From positions 1-20,774 of the IMG/VR virus record IMGVR_UViG_3300008259_000223: a DNA stretch of 20,774 bases; one strand, written 5' to 3'. Shown in pieces: positions 1-7,446 of the stretch. The position numbers and the translations under genes were made by a program. The first letter of the stretch is position 1, and every line of letters begins with the position of its first letter. This DNA is from a virus. Below the pieces are notes generated by a model, which did no database searches, had not been told where the DNA came from, and was given only the letters and a program-made list of their open reading frames with translations.

Positions 1-1725
1 AAACTGATTAAAAGCTTTCTTCCAAGTTTTAAAATCGCCACTGGGGTGAAAGTATTTAGCGATCTTCCTAGTGCTATCGGATGGTGGGCAGGGGCGTTCT
101 GTCCCGTCCCTAAAGTATTCTGTATTTCCCAAAGCAAAAGACTCGCCGTCTTCTGACCAGCCCAATTGGTCACGTAGCACACTAAGTCTCTTGACGGACT
201 GCAAGTACGCAGCCCATTTGTTCGTGTAAGACATAAGATGTTCCCAGTAATTCTTGTTAGCGACCACCACACCTTTGGATGACATAGCCTCTTTGAATCT
301 TTCGGCGGCATTGGTCACACTCAACGGAACATAGAACTCTCTTACAGGGTCCAGCGGCAGGTGGATGTTAAGGGCTATGTTCTCACCGGAATGTTTAGAG
401 TACAGCCGGTCATAGATTTCAATGTCGTATGGATAGACTAAGTAAGGCTCCGCTGCTATCTTTTTCTTAGTAGCTTTATCGTACTCAGGAGGGGGCTGGA
501 AGAAGATGCCGCCATTAGGCCCACGGACAAACGGGTAAAGCTCGGGAGGAAACGCTTCGCGTTCTTTGACTACCTGCCCCTGCTCATCTACTACCGGCTG
601 CGGTTCCTTAAGCTGCCGTCCTAACTCTATAGGACTAGAAAACCGACCCTTGTGGATACAGCCCTCACACTTACCCGCGTCGATGCTTTCGAAGGTTTCG
701 CACCGGTAGGGGCCTCTAGTGGCATGGGCTTTCCGTTCTGTTTCGTCGTAGTCATACTCAGGATGATTCTTACTGATAAGGTGAATTGCTTTACTGCGGT
801 CATCACACACCTGCGCGATTGACAGCACCGCCCGCCACCTCGGCTCATCCATCGTGGCTTGGTTAGCCACAATGTGATTTATCTGAGCGCAGCCCTCATC
901 CTTAAGCATGAGGATCTTACGGAATTTAGTTTCGTAGTTTTCGTATTTCGCCCGGACATATTCCTGAAGCTCCTCATCATCTTCCTGTACCCGGATGTAT
1001 CCGGTGAAGTCGAAAGCGGGCTTGCTGACACCAGCCTTTTCAGCGGCGTCAAGAATCTTTTGCTTAATTTCCTCGTAGTTAAACGTCTTGATTGGGGTCA
1101 GTAGTTTGGTGCGGCGCGGCGTACCATCTTCTGTATTCCAGTTATTAGTATCAGGGCAGCGCATGATGCGGGCAGCGTCAGCGACCACCGTCGGGTCATT
1201 AGTAAACTCAAGTTTGGAACACAGATCCTTAAACACCGAAGCCGTGCTTATCCACTCAGCCTTGTCGATATCGCGATCAAGCGGCCAATAGGGGTGGATA
1301 CCGTTACCTGAATCTACAAGTACGGGTTTGGGTAGATTGGTTTTGCTTACGAAGTCTTTGAGTGCAAGCAGCGCCGCTTGCTTATCTGCGTAGGACTTGT
1401 CGTCCCCTTTGCAGTCTAGGTCAAGATAGAAGGCACGGAAATACAGGCAGTTATCTGCGGCCCGACTGTCTACTTCTTTACCGGCGTAATTAGTTTTCTT
1501 CTTGTCGCCAAACCCACCAACAGCATAATAAGTATTGTAGTTGTTTCTTTCTTTACTACCGTCGATGGCGGCAAGTAGTTCCTCAGCGTCCTTGACCTTC
1601 CTCTGCCTAGTTATCCCCCTCCCGTTGGCTTTTTCTATTGTTACTACAAAATAGTCCCCTACCGTTGGCAGCACCGCCTGATAGAACTCGCGCACCTCTA
1701 GCTCCGAAAAAAGGGGAGGACACAT
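1..1725 (-). CDS. Phage primase (AEP-like) with DUF927-type helicase region, 3' end cut off by window
   Basis: This reading frame is open for 575 codons from an ATG at 1725 to the left edge, so the C-terminus is missing. It probably makes replication primers and, through the missing part, unwinds DNA. The N-terminal third has primase signatures of the archaeo-eukaryotic (PrimPol) fold: FYLDLDC with Asp102 and Asp104 as metal ligands, then SGNGIHPYW (139-147) with the conserved His144, then DAARIMRCPDTNN near 182-194. A cysteine cluster follows (C342, C353, C356), then a segment of about residues 400-575 resembling DUF927 (phage primase/helicase), including LRDQLGWSEDGESFALGN. The start is supported by GGGAGGG about 7 bases upstream. 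The Walker motifs expected for a DUF927 helicase would lie beyond the edge, so helicase activity is inferred. It is the last gene of the leftward replication cluster. Confidence 0.85.
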   Translation of the reverse strand, partial: MCPPLFSELEVREFYQAVLPTVGDYFVVTIEKANGRGITRQRKVKDAEELLAAIDGSKERNNYNTYYAVGGFGDKKKTNYAGKEVDSRAADNCLYFRAFYLDLDCKGDDKSYADKQAALLALKDFVSKTNLPKPVLVDSGNGIHPYWPLDRDIDKAEWISTASVFKDLCSKLEFTNDPTVVADAARIMRCPDTNNWNTEDGTPRRTKLLTPIKTFNYEEIKQKILDAAEKAGVSKPAFDFTGYIRVQEDDEELQEYVRAKYENYETKFRKILMLKDEGCAQINHIVANQATMDEPRWRAVLSIAQVCDDRSKAIHLISKNHPEYDYDETERKAHATRGPYRCETFESIDAGKCEGCIHKGRFSSPIELGRQLKEPQPVVDEQGQVVKEREAFPPELYPFVRGPNGGIFFQPPPEYDKATKKKIAAEPYLVYPYDIEIYDRLYSKHSGENIALNIHLPLDPVREFYVPLSVTNAAERFKEAMSSKGVVVANKNYWEHLMSYTNKWAAYLQSVKRLSVLRDQLGWSEDGESFALGNTEYFRDGTERPCPPSDSTRKIAKYFHPSGDFKTWKKAFNQF

Positions 1726-1775
1726 TTCTGCGCCCTCCCGTACCAATCACATGGCTGGATTGCCACTCTACATTG

Positions 1776-2189
1776 TTAGTCCTTGCCCAACAACCACCGC
1801 TCTAGCTCGGGGTTGGATATCTTCAAGATATCCATCTTCTCAGTCAGAGTCTTTTCAAAAAAATCCGACGAACTAAAAAACGACTCATACGACTGCCGTG
1901 CTTCTTTAGAAGTCTTGGGCAGGATACCCTTCGCAAGATCCTCTTTGAAAGCCATAGTCAAAAGCAGAACGTCCACAGCGTTAGAGCGACCGATCCGCTT
2001 ACCGTTAAGCCACCCATGCACAGATGCCCTAGTCACGCCCAAGATATTGGACAGACTGCCCGGTGACACGTTTGCCTTCAGTACGGTCTTAGCAAGATCG
2101 ACATTGATCTGACCCCGAAAGGTTTCCGCAACGTCGGGGAGGGCTTCGATCCGAGCCTTGGTCTTGTTAGCAAAAGTAGCGTTCTTCAT
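1776..2189 (-). CDS. Helix-turn-helix DNA-binding protein (137 aa)
   Basis: A small predicted DNA-binding protein. Residues about 35-66 look like a helix-turn-helix: SPGSLSNILGVTRASVHGW followed by LNGKRIGRS, as in Xre/Cro-type or antitoxin-type folds. The C-terminal 50 residues are helical and charged, with no recognised domain. The start ATG overlaps the stop of the upstream gene as ATGA, and GAAG precedes it, so it is probably translationally coupled to the ssDNA-binding protein gene. It could be a regulator of this phage and is one candidate reader of the palindromes at the right of the window; nothing in the sequence links the two directly. Partner and target are unknown. Confidence 0.7.
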   Translation of the reverse strand: MKNATFANKTKARIEALPDVAETFRGQINVDLAKTVLKANVSPGSLSNILGVTRASVHGWLNGKRIGRSNAVDVLLLTMAFKEDLAKGILPKTSKEARQSYESFFSSSDFFEKTLTEKMDILKISNPELERWLLGKD

Positions 2190-3064
2190 TCTTCGTCATC
2201 CCAGTTGTCCAGCACATCTTCAACGCTATCCCCTTTCGGTGCCGGTACGGGGGCGGCGGGCTTCGACGGCTTCTTAACAGGAGCGTCTTCCACATCTTCT
2301 TCTTTAGAATAGAAGAGCGAACCTTGCTTAGGTGCAGCGGGAACTTTATCCGTCTGCGCGACACTCATACGAATCGCTGCCAGCGCGGCGGGATCCTCAC
2401 CACGGGCCTTGATGATTTCGTGTTCACCTTCCTCAAGCGGCTTCACTGCGCGGAAGAGAAGTTTCTGTCCAGTAGCCTGCGTATCGAACCGGACTTCAGT
2501 AACTGCGGCACCCAGCGGGATGTTGTGGGCTTTAAGCAACTGAACGTAGGCTTCGAACGGCAGCTTGTTGGGTTCACCAGCACCGAAAATAGAAGTAGCC
2601 GGGATCACAAACTGATAAATATCCCCTTGCAGATCGTCTGCCAGTACCACTGCCATCCGGCGGCTAAACCGGCAAGCGCGACCTTCGCCGTTGCCCGAAC
2701 CCTTGATGTTCTGAGGACAGTTAGCACAGGTTGACGACTGCTTGTTAGCTACACCTTCGTCGGGTTTGGTGCCGTCCGTAGACCAGCAGGACGGGGCAAG
2801 CTTTTCGCCTTCACGGTACGACTCAGCGTAGAAAGTACGGCTAGGCTTGTGCGCTGCGCGAACCACCACAACGTCAAGCGACCGACCTTCTTTGGTGGCG
2901 ATCTCTTTGCCACCGACAACCATACGGAACACACCACCACGGATACTGATCCGCTTAAAGCTACTACCGCCGCCAGCAATGGCGAGGGTATCCGCATCCA
3001 ACTCAATGTTCTTGAGATAGGCGGGGAGGTTGCCGCTATTTTTAAACAGAGTAATTTCGCTCAT
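2186..3064 (-). CDS. Probable ssDNA-binding protein with Cys cluster and acidic tail (292 aa)
   Basis: The protein probably coats single-stranded DNA during replication. Evidence is indirect: its position among replication genes, a beta-rich basic core, and a C-terminal tail rich in Pro/Lys/Ala ending in DVLDNWDDEE. Such an acidic tail is how T7 gp2.5, T4 gp32 and bacterial SSB recruit partner enzymes. Four cysteines (C93, C113, C116, C131), including STCANCPQN and ACRFSRR, could bind zinc, as in T4 gp32. The start at 3064 has AAGGA seven bases upstream. The stop overlaps the start of the helix-turn-helix gene. I do not recognise the exact family; an alternative is another replication accessory factor with a zinc ribbon. 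Confidence 0.55.
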   Translation of the reverse strand: MSEITLFKNSGNLPAYLKNIELDADTLAIAGGGSSFKRISIRGGVFRMVVGGKEIATKEGRSLDVVVVRAAHKPSRTFYAESYREGEKLAPSCWSTDGTKPDEGVANKQSSTCANCPQNIKGSGNGEGRACRFSRRMAVVLADDLQGDIYQFVIPATSIFGAGEPNKLPFEAYVQLLKAHNIPLGAAVTEVRFDTQATGQKLLFRAVKPLEEGEHEIIKARGEDPAALAAIRMSVAQTDKVPAAPKQGSLFYSKEEDVEDAPVKKPSKPAAPVPAPKGDSVEDVLDNWDDEE

Positions 3065-3066
3065 TA

Positions 3067-3315
3067 TTATTCCTTGGGTTGTTTCTGTGCGAAAGCGTTT
3101 TTTGCAGCCGTCGTCATGGCTTCAGTGAATTCGGAAAATTCTTCAAGATTATTAAACCAAAGATATCCTGCCACTGAAGTCAAAGTTAAATCTCCCCCGT
3201 CGTCATTATATTCAAAAGAGAACGCCTTAAATTTTTCGCCACCTGTGTCAGAAACTTTGACTGCAAATGTGTCCGGTTCTACAGAGAAAGACAACTTGTA
3301 TTCACTGATACTCAT
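3067..3315 (-). CDS. Small protein of unknown function (82 aa)
   Basis: An acidic 82-residue protein with alternating hydrophobic and polar residues in its first 60 positions (for example YKLSFSVEPDTFAVKVSD and LTLTSVAGYLWF), suggesting a small beta-sheet fold followed by a helix. I recognise no motif. The start ATG overlaps the stop of the 135-aa gene upstream (ATGA) and has GGAG six bases ahead, and its stop is 2 bases before the start of the ssDNA-binding protein gene. It is therefore co-translated with replication genes and may be an accessory to one of them. Confidence 0.6.
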   Translation of the reverse strand: MSISEYKLSFSVEPDTFAVKVSDTGGEKFKAFSFEYNDDGGDLTLTSVAGYLWFNNLEEFSEFTEAMTTAAKNAFAQKQPKE

Positions 3316-3719
3316 TTTGCTCTCCTAACTACAACCGCATATTCATGCGACACGTTAATACCGGGGGGAATTACATCCGGGTTCTGATCCATAAACTCCT
3401 TCATAGCTCCTTGGTGTATGCGCTTTTCAAACAATTCCAGCGCGTCGTTCTCTTTAACAAACTTACGGAACGAATCCCAATCGTTCGTCCAATACTTAGA
3501 CTTAACCGTCCGCGATGCAGTACCGAACGTACTCTTAACCGAATCCAGACCGCTCTCTTTACAGAACTCAAGAATCTTGTTCTGCACTACCATCAACTGC
3601 TTAGCCAACTTCTCATCTTCGTCTTCGAACTTCGTCTTCGCCTCAAGACGGGCGTCCCGAATCTTAAGGTAAATCTTGATGAGCCTGTCTACTGACACGC
3701 TCGCTTTTTCTTTCTCCAC
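3312..3719 (-). CDS. Conserved-looking phage protein, GTG start (135 aa)
   Basis: A helical protein that resembles a set of phage proteins of unknown function recognisable by an RLIKIYLKIRDARLE N-terminus, a centre like SRTVKSKYWTNDWDSF and an end like PPGINVSHEYAVVVRR. I recall this pattern from phage replication/recombination clusters but cannot name a family. The longest frame begins at a TTG at 3764 with no ribosome site. I prefer the in-frame GTG at 3719 because GGAGCTTACA immediately precedes it, a close match to the ribosome sites of the AAA+ cassette. That start also puts the conserved part near the N-terminus. Its stop overlaps the start of the next gene by 4 bases. Confidence 0.6.
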   Translation of the reverse strand: MEKEKASVSVDRLIKIYLKIRDARLEAKTKFEDEDEKLAKQLMVVQNKILEFCKESGLDSVKSTFGTASRTVKSKYWTNDWDSFRKFVKENDALELFEKRIHQGAMKEFMDQNPDVIPPGINVSHEYAVVVRRAK

Positions 3720-3803
3720 TGTAAGCTCCGTTTGCGTTGAAGGATGTACATTGTAACCCGACAATAGGGTAGAGTCAAACCTAAGTGTTTCAGTTTTGTA
3801 GCT

Positions 3804-5369
3804 TTATACACTTCTGAGATTTCTATACATATCAGTTAGCTCCGAGTGCAGGTTCTTCTTGTCCATGAGCGCCCGGTAAATCTTGCGTTCCACTTCTGAT
3901 CCCTGTATGTGATGCACGGTCATCTTGTTCTTCTGCCCCACCCGGTCGATGCGAGCGATGCACTGAAGGTAGGTTTCCAACGCAACCACAGGCGACCAAA
4001 ACACGACCGTATCCGCAGCGGTCAGGGTCACCCCATGCGAAGCCGACTGAGGCTGAATCACTAATACTTTCGGGTCAGCTTGCGTCTGAAACCGATTGAA
4101 GATATCGGTACGTTTCCCAACGGATACATCTCCGTTGATTACATCGACGCTAATTTTATTTTTAATAAGATAGTTTGCGATCACATCAATCGTGTGCCGG
4201 TATGGCACGAACACTAGGACTTTGTTTTCTGTTTCGTTAAGGATCTCCTGTAAAGCATTTAGCCGGTTGGATACGTCGAATTCCAATACCTCTCTATCAT
4301 CAGAGTAAACAGCACCGCCCGATATCTGTAGCAACTTCTGAATCTGTACCGCCGCATTCACTGCGGACACCTCCTCACCCGATGCCTCAAAAAGCATTTG
4401 GCTTTTAAGCGTTTCGTAATATCGCTTCTGCTGCGCGGTAAGTTCAACATCCCGCATCAGGTACATGACCTCAGGCAGGTCTAGGCACTGCGCCTTTGTA
4501 AATCGAATAGCGGGTTGCAACGCCTGATAGACTAAATCCCGCGATTGGGGTTTAGGAATCCATTTGAACTGCGTAATCTTCTGCATGGTTATGTCCTGCC
4601 ATGCGCCCTTGGTGCGAGGCACCCGAGAAGGGGAGATTAGTTTAGCTAGACCGAACGCATCGAGCGGGGTCTGTGCGGCGGGCGTTCCCGTCAACAGCCA
4701 AAGTTTTGTGTGTGGTTTGAGGACGCCCGCAATCGTGCGCCATCTCCTAGTCGATACATTCTTTAGCGCGGTGGCTTCATCACAGACAATAAGATCAAAC
4801 CCGCCATTAGCAATCTCGTCTTGGACAATCTCTACGCCGTCGTAATTGATAATTACAAACTCTGCATTGCCACTGACGATAGCTTTTCTAGTCTTAGCCT
4901 CGCCGTAGGCCACCTGCACGGTGCGGTTCATTGCCACCTTGAATAGGTCGGAGGCCCATGCGGAATTCATAATAGACAGCGGGCATACCACAAGAACCCG
5001 CTTGACTTTACCTATCTTCATTAGGTAGTCCGCTGCCCATATAACTGCGGAAGTCTTACCCGTCCCAGCCTCGTTGAACACGAAGCATCTATCGTGCATG
5101 GTGAGGAAAGCGGCTGTGGCTTTTTGATGGGCGAATGGTTTGTGAAACCCTGTCCATTCGTACTTACCTTCTATAGGGGAAGGCGTCCTGCTGTAGCCTA
5201 AGTTCTTTAATACCCTTGCCTCGTCGTACCCCCAGTAAACCAACATCTCGTACATCGGCCCTTTGGGGTGATCTAGTTTTGACAGCACCTTACTTCGCGG
5301 GATGGTGGCTACAATCTTTTCCGGGTTATGTGTCCGAATTAGAAGCCCCTTGTTATTAACTATTTTCAT
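3804..5369 (-). CDS. SNF2-type DEAD/DEAH-like helicase (521 aa)
   Basis: An ATP-driven DNA translocase of superfamily 2, Swi2/Snf2 type, of the short kind found in phage replication modules. Visible motifs in order: Walker A AGTGKT (101-106), Walker B DEAT (197-200), motif III LTGTP (226-230), and in the second RecA lobe FVPY (387-390), QSASHGVTLT (441-450) and motif VI QCIARIDRVGQ (469-479). The RIDRVGQ form is typical of Snf2 proteins. The set is complete, so it is probably active. No clear Shine-Dalgarno lies ahead of the ATG at 5369. A structured 250-bp gap lies upstream, so this gene may open a new transcription unit with the ssDNA-binding protein and primase genes. The substrate is not evident. 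Confidence 0.9.
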   Translation of the reverse strand: MKIVNNKGLLIRTHNPEKIVATIPRSKVLSKLDHPKGPMYEMLVYWGYDEARVLKNLGYSRTPSPIEGKYEWTGFHKPFAHQKATAAFLTMHDRCFVFNEAGTGKTSAVIWAADYLMKIGKVKRVLVVCPLSIMNSAWASDLFKVAMNRTVQVAYGEAKTRKAIVSGNAEFVIINYDGVEIVQDEIANGGFDLIVCDEATALKNVSTRRWRTIAGVLKPHTKLWLLTGTPAAQTPLDAFGLAKLISPSRVPRTKGAWQDITMQKITQFKWIPKPQSRDLVYQALQPAIRFTKAQCLDLPEVMYLMRDVELTAQQKRYYETLKSQMLFEASGEEVSAVNAAVQIQKLLQISGGAVYSDDREVLEFDVSNRLNALQEILNETENKVLVFVPYRHTIDVIANYLIKNKISVDVINGDVSVGKRTDIFNRFQTQADPKVLVIQPQSASHGVTLTAADTVVFWSPVVALETYLQCIARIDRVGQKNKMTVHHIQGSEVERKIYRALMDKKNLHSELTDMYRNLRSV

Positions 5370-5619
5370 GGGTTAGTTTGTTTAAGTTGATCGGTATTTA
5401 GTAGGTAAACCAGGGCTTATTTAAAAGCAAATACAAAGGCTAATAGGGCGAACACGACTTGCGCGTTCACCCTACTTCCTATCTAGCCTGACGGTCGGGA
5501 GCTACTAATTGAGGCTCTAAGGAGGACTCAAAAAGCGACCCGCTAGACTGACGGGGTTTAAAGCCCTTGCGGCTCCGGTACTTCCACTACCCGCCTAACA
5601 CGGTACCGGATGGATAAAA
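5370..5619 (-). other. Structured intergenic gap between HNH and SNF2 genes
   Basis: The only large gap in the left 12 kb. On the minus strand it has a long hairpin with arms at 5444-5453 and 5465-5474 (UAGGGUGAAC against GUUCGCCCUA, ten pairs with one G-U). An inverted repeat TCCGGTAC/GTACCGGA lies at about 5574-5612, and CTAG[CA]CTGACGG occurs twice, 60 bp apart (5483-5494 and 5543-5554). I see no open reading frame with a ribosome site and no tRNA. It may hold the promoter or leader of the SNF2 gene, or a small RNA. Confidence 0.5.
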
Positions 5620-5895
5620 CTATTTCTTCGGAGTATTCTTCTTAACGCTACCGTCGCTGTTACGACTAAAGGAAGCGTTCTTGGATCGTGTGGTCAGACG
5701 CAAATTACCTGCGCCACTACTACCGCCCTTACTCAATGGGACGATATGGTCGATCACTTTACCATCTCTGTCAACGCCTTTCGCATCCATAGCTCTGCGT
5801 GACCGTGCCCGTGCGGCTCTAGCAGGTTTTTCATTCCGCTTTTGCTCCATTTCCCATTCATGCTTATAGGGACGGGGCGACTTGGTGTATGGCAT
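5620..5895 (-). CDS. HNH endonuclease (91 aa)
   Basis: A small HNH-family nuclease that probably cuts DNA. The core is VIDHIVPLSKGG (47-58) with the catalytic Asp-His pair at 49-50, followed by NLRLTTRSKNAS (64-75), which supplies the two conserved Asn positions. The N-terminal half is very rich in Arg, Lys and Ala (residues 18-35) and may bind DNA. It lacks the zinc-binding CxxC pairs of some HNH proteins. The length suits a free-standing phage HNH protein. These occur near packaging genes or as homing nucleases; here it sits among replication genes, which fits either mobility or processing of recombination intermediates. The start is 1 base downstream of the lipoprotein stop. Confidence 0.85.
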   Translation of the reverse strand: MPYTKSPRPYKHEWEMEQKRNEKPARAARARSRRAMDAKGVDRDGKVIDHIVPLSKGGSSGAGNLRLTTRSKNASFSRNSDGSVKKNTPKK

Positions 5896-5896
5896 G

Positions 5897-6208
5897 TCAG
5901 TCTTTCTTGTTCAGATTCTTCTTGGTATCGTCGTCTTCTTTATCTTCTTTCTCGTCTTCGTAACGGTACTTATACCCGTAGTTATTTAGATCAATCTCTA
6001 CACCCGTAACTACTTTAGCGGGCTTAGTTTCGATCTCGATCCGTACTGGATTTTCTGTAACTACTTTTACTGGCGCGGGGTTAACCGTTAGGAATACGGA
6101 GGCGACAACAGGCGGCGCGGGTATAGGGTCAGCAACAACGGGGAGAACGTGGTCATCATCACTTCCACATCCAGCCAATAAAACCAAGAAACACAAACGC
6201 TTAAGCAT
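5897..6208 (-). CDS. Small predicted lipoprotein (103 aa)
   Basis: The N-terminus MLKRLCFLVLLAGCGSDDD is a textbook lipoprotein signal: positive start, short hydrophobic core, lipobox LAGC with the lipidated Cys14. The mature protein begins with aspartates, then has a Pro/Val-rich stretch (PVVADPIPAPPVV) that could span the periplasm, a predicted beta segment with KVVT twice, and an acidic-basic tail (EDEKEDKEDDD, then lysines). It likely sits on the periplasmic face of the inner or outer membrane; Asp after the Cys favours inner-membrane retention under the E. coli rule. Lipoproteins in phages are usually outer spanins or superinfection-exclusion proteins. No spanin partner or lysis gene is nearby, so exclusion or envelope modification is the better guess. 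Its start overlaps the upstream stop by 8 bases. Confidence 0.7.
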   Translation of the reverse strand: MLKRLCFLVLLAGCGSDDDHVLPVVADPIPAPPVVASVFLTVNPAPVKVVTENPVRIEIETKPAKVVTGVEIDLNNYGYKYRYEDEKEDKEDDDTKKNLNKKD

Positions 6209-6575
6209 CTTCGTTAACCCTTATCGCTGCCAACATTTTGTTAGCTACCCTAGCCTGAGTAGAACAGGATTCAATGCGTCTAGATATATTCAAAGAGAAC
6301 GCCTGAATCGCTGCGGATATACTCGAAACCTTTCCCCAATCGTTTTTAAAGATTGCCCTATCCAGTGCGGTCACCATCTTGTGAATCGTAACCACATCAT
6401 CTTTAACTACTTCTAACTGTTCTTTTATGTCTTCGCTGATTCCGTCAAGAACCTCAAGCGTATCGGCCCTAGACTCTTGACTAATCCGTATGTCCATCCG
6501 CTTCTTGGGCGCTGCCATCCGGGCTGCTACTAACTTAGCTTGATGCTCAGGGGTTATGGTCTTCTTCGGTTGCAT
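6201..6575 (-). CDS. Helical protein of unknown function (124 aa)
   Basis: I do not recognise this protein. Residues 1-35 are basic (MQPKKTITPEHQAKLVAARM then PKKRMDIR). Residues 38-120 are almost entirely helical with heptad-like hydrophobic spacing (LEVLDGISEDIKEQLEVVKDD), suggesting a coiled coil or helical bundle. It lies between the Cas4-like nuclease and the lipoprotein genes, with a 12-base gap upstream and an 8-base overlap downstream, so it is part of the same transcript. There is no strong ribosome site at the chosen ATG. Confidence 0.55.
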   Translation of the reverse strand: MQPKKTITPEHQAKLVAARMAAPKKRMDIRISQESRADTLEVLDGISEDIKEQLEVVKDDVVTIHKMVTALDRAIFKNDWGKVSSISAAIQAFSLNISRRIESCSTQARVANKMLAAIRVNEDA

Positions 6576-6587
6576 GGCGGCATGATA

Positions 6588-7265
6588 TCACCGTCTTTTG
6601 GGTCGCCAATAGGCGCAGCTTTCCACTGGACAGAACCCACATAGACCGGACGACTTAGGGTTAAAGACACCGTAACGCATCGCGTTAGTAAGCTTGTCTA
6701 AAGACTCTACAAAACGAGAGGGTAACTCTTTCATTCCCTCACGTTCGTATTTCGCCTTGATGAAGCTCTGCTCAACCGTAAATAGCAATCCAGCCTTGAC
6801 CGTATCAATCTCGGGGAAGTGCTTAAACAGCATGAATGCCATCAGGGCTAGCTGACTAGTATCAGCATACCTTGACTTACCGGATTTGTAATCAACAATA
6901 AATGCTTTCTTCTTGTCCCGGTTAAGCACAACAAGATCCGCAATCCCCCTACAAAAATATTCAGGGTCATCGAATGCACAGGGAGATAGGTCCGCCTTTA
7001 GCGCCATCTCGTATTCGCAAAGTTTCTCGCCGTCGATCTCGATCAGCTTATCAAGCTGACTCTGCATAAAAGAAAACCCCTTAGGCAGGGGTTTTCCATC
7101 ACGCACATATTCCTCGGCTGCCGTATGTAACTCGGTTCCGTAAAGAGCCGCTTCGCCGGGGGAGTCCTCAAAGTTTTTGGCTATGCGGATCTCATAATAT
7201 TTCTTCGGGCAGTTATCAAACAGTTTAAGGCTGCTGAAGCTCCACTTGATAGGGGATACCGTCAT
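6588..7265 (-). CDS. Cas4/RecB-like PD-(D/E)XK nuclease with Fe-S cluster (225 aa)
   Basis: A predicted DNA exonuclease of the RecB/Cas4/AddB group. The order of motifs is complete: WSFSSLKLFDNCPKKYY (8-24), GTELH with His47, RGIADL with Asp110, VDYKSGK with Asp125 and Lys127, and QLALMAF with Gln138. Cys19 near the N-terminus and C209, C212 and C217 near the C-terminus (CGFCPVESC) form the Cys1...Cys3 arrangement that binds a 4Fe-4S cluster in Cas4 and AddB. Length is typical. There is no CRISPR array in the window, so a role in phage recombination or end processing is likely. The start lies inside the preceding 73-aa gene (41-base overlap) with only a weak ribosome site. Confidence 0.88.
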   Translation of the reverse strand: MTVSPIKWSFSSLKLFDNCPKKYYEIRIAKNFEDSPGEAALYGTELHTAAEEYVRDGKPLPKGFSFMQSQLDKLIEIDGEKLCEYEMALKADLSPCAFDDPEYFCRGIADLVVLNRDKKKAFIVDYKSGKSRYADTSQLALMAFMLFKHFPEIDTVKAGLLFTVEQSFIKAKYEREGMKELPSRFVESLDKLTNAMRYGVFNPKSSGLCGFCPVESCAYWRPKRR

Positions 7266-7446
7266 TTTCTGCGAGGAGCTTTACTTGGTGTTTTAGTAAT
7301 CTCGATTCTACCGTAAGTAGGGTAGATAGTTCAATTGCAAAGTCCCAGTCCTTACGAAGCACAGCTTCCTCAAACCCTCTTACATATCGGCGCATCTTAA
7401 GGATGCTTTCTGAGTAATCTACGATCTCAGTTTCATGTGTCGCCAT
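7225..7446 (-). CDS. Small protein of unknown function (73 aa)
   Basis: A helical 73-residue protein starting MATHETEIVDYSE. An upstream in-frame start at 7470 exists, but I prefer 7446 because GGGGA lies 7 bases before it. The gene then overlaps the polymerase end by 14 bases and the Cas4-like nuclease start by 41 bases. The sequence has a central WDFAIELSTLLTVESRLLKHQ helix and no recognisable motif. Tight nesting between two replication enzymes suggests it is truly expressed, possibly as a cofactor of one of them. Confidence 0.55.
   Translation of the reverse strand: MATHETEIVDYSESILKMRRYVRGFEEAVLRKDWDFAIELSTLLTVESRLLKHQVKLLAENDGIPYQVELQQP

Noticed and set aside
3720-3764. Longer form of the 135-aa protein starting at TTG 3764
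   Set aside because: No ribosome site precedes the TTG, whereas the GTG at 3719 has GGAGCTTACA directly in front.
5525-5600. tRNA-like fold with a CTTTAAA loop that would read UAA
   Set aside because: The anticodon stem has only three pairs and there is no T-loop, so a suppressor tRNA is not supported.
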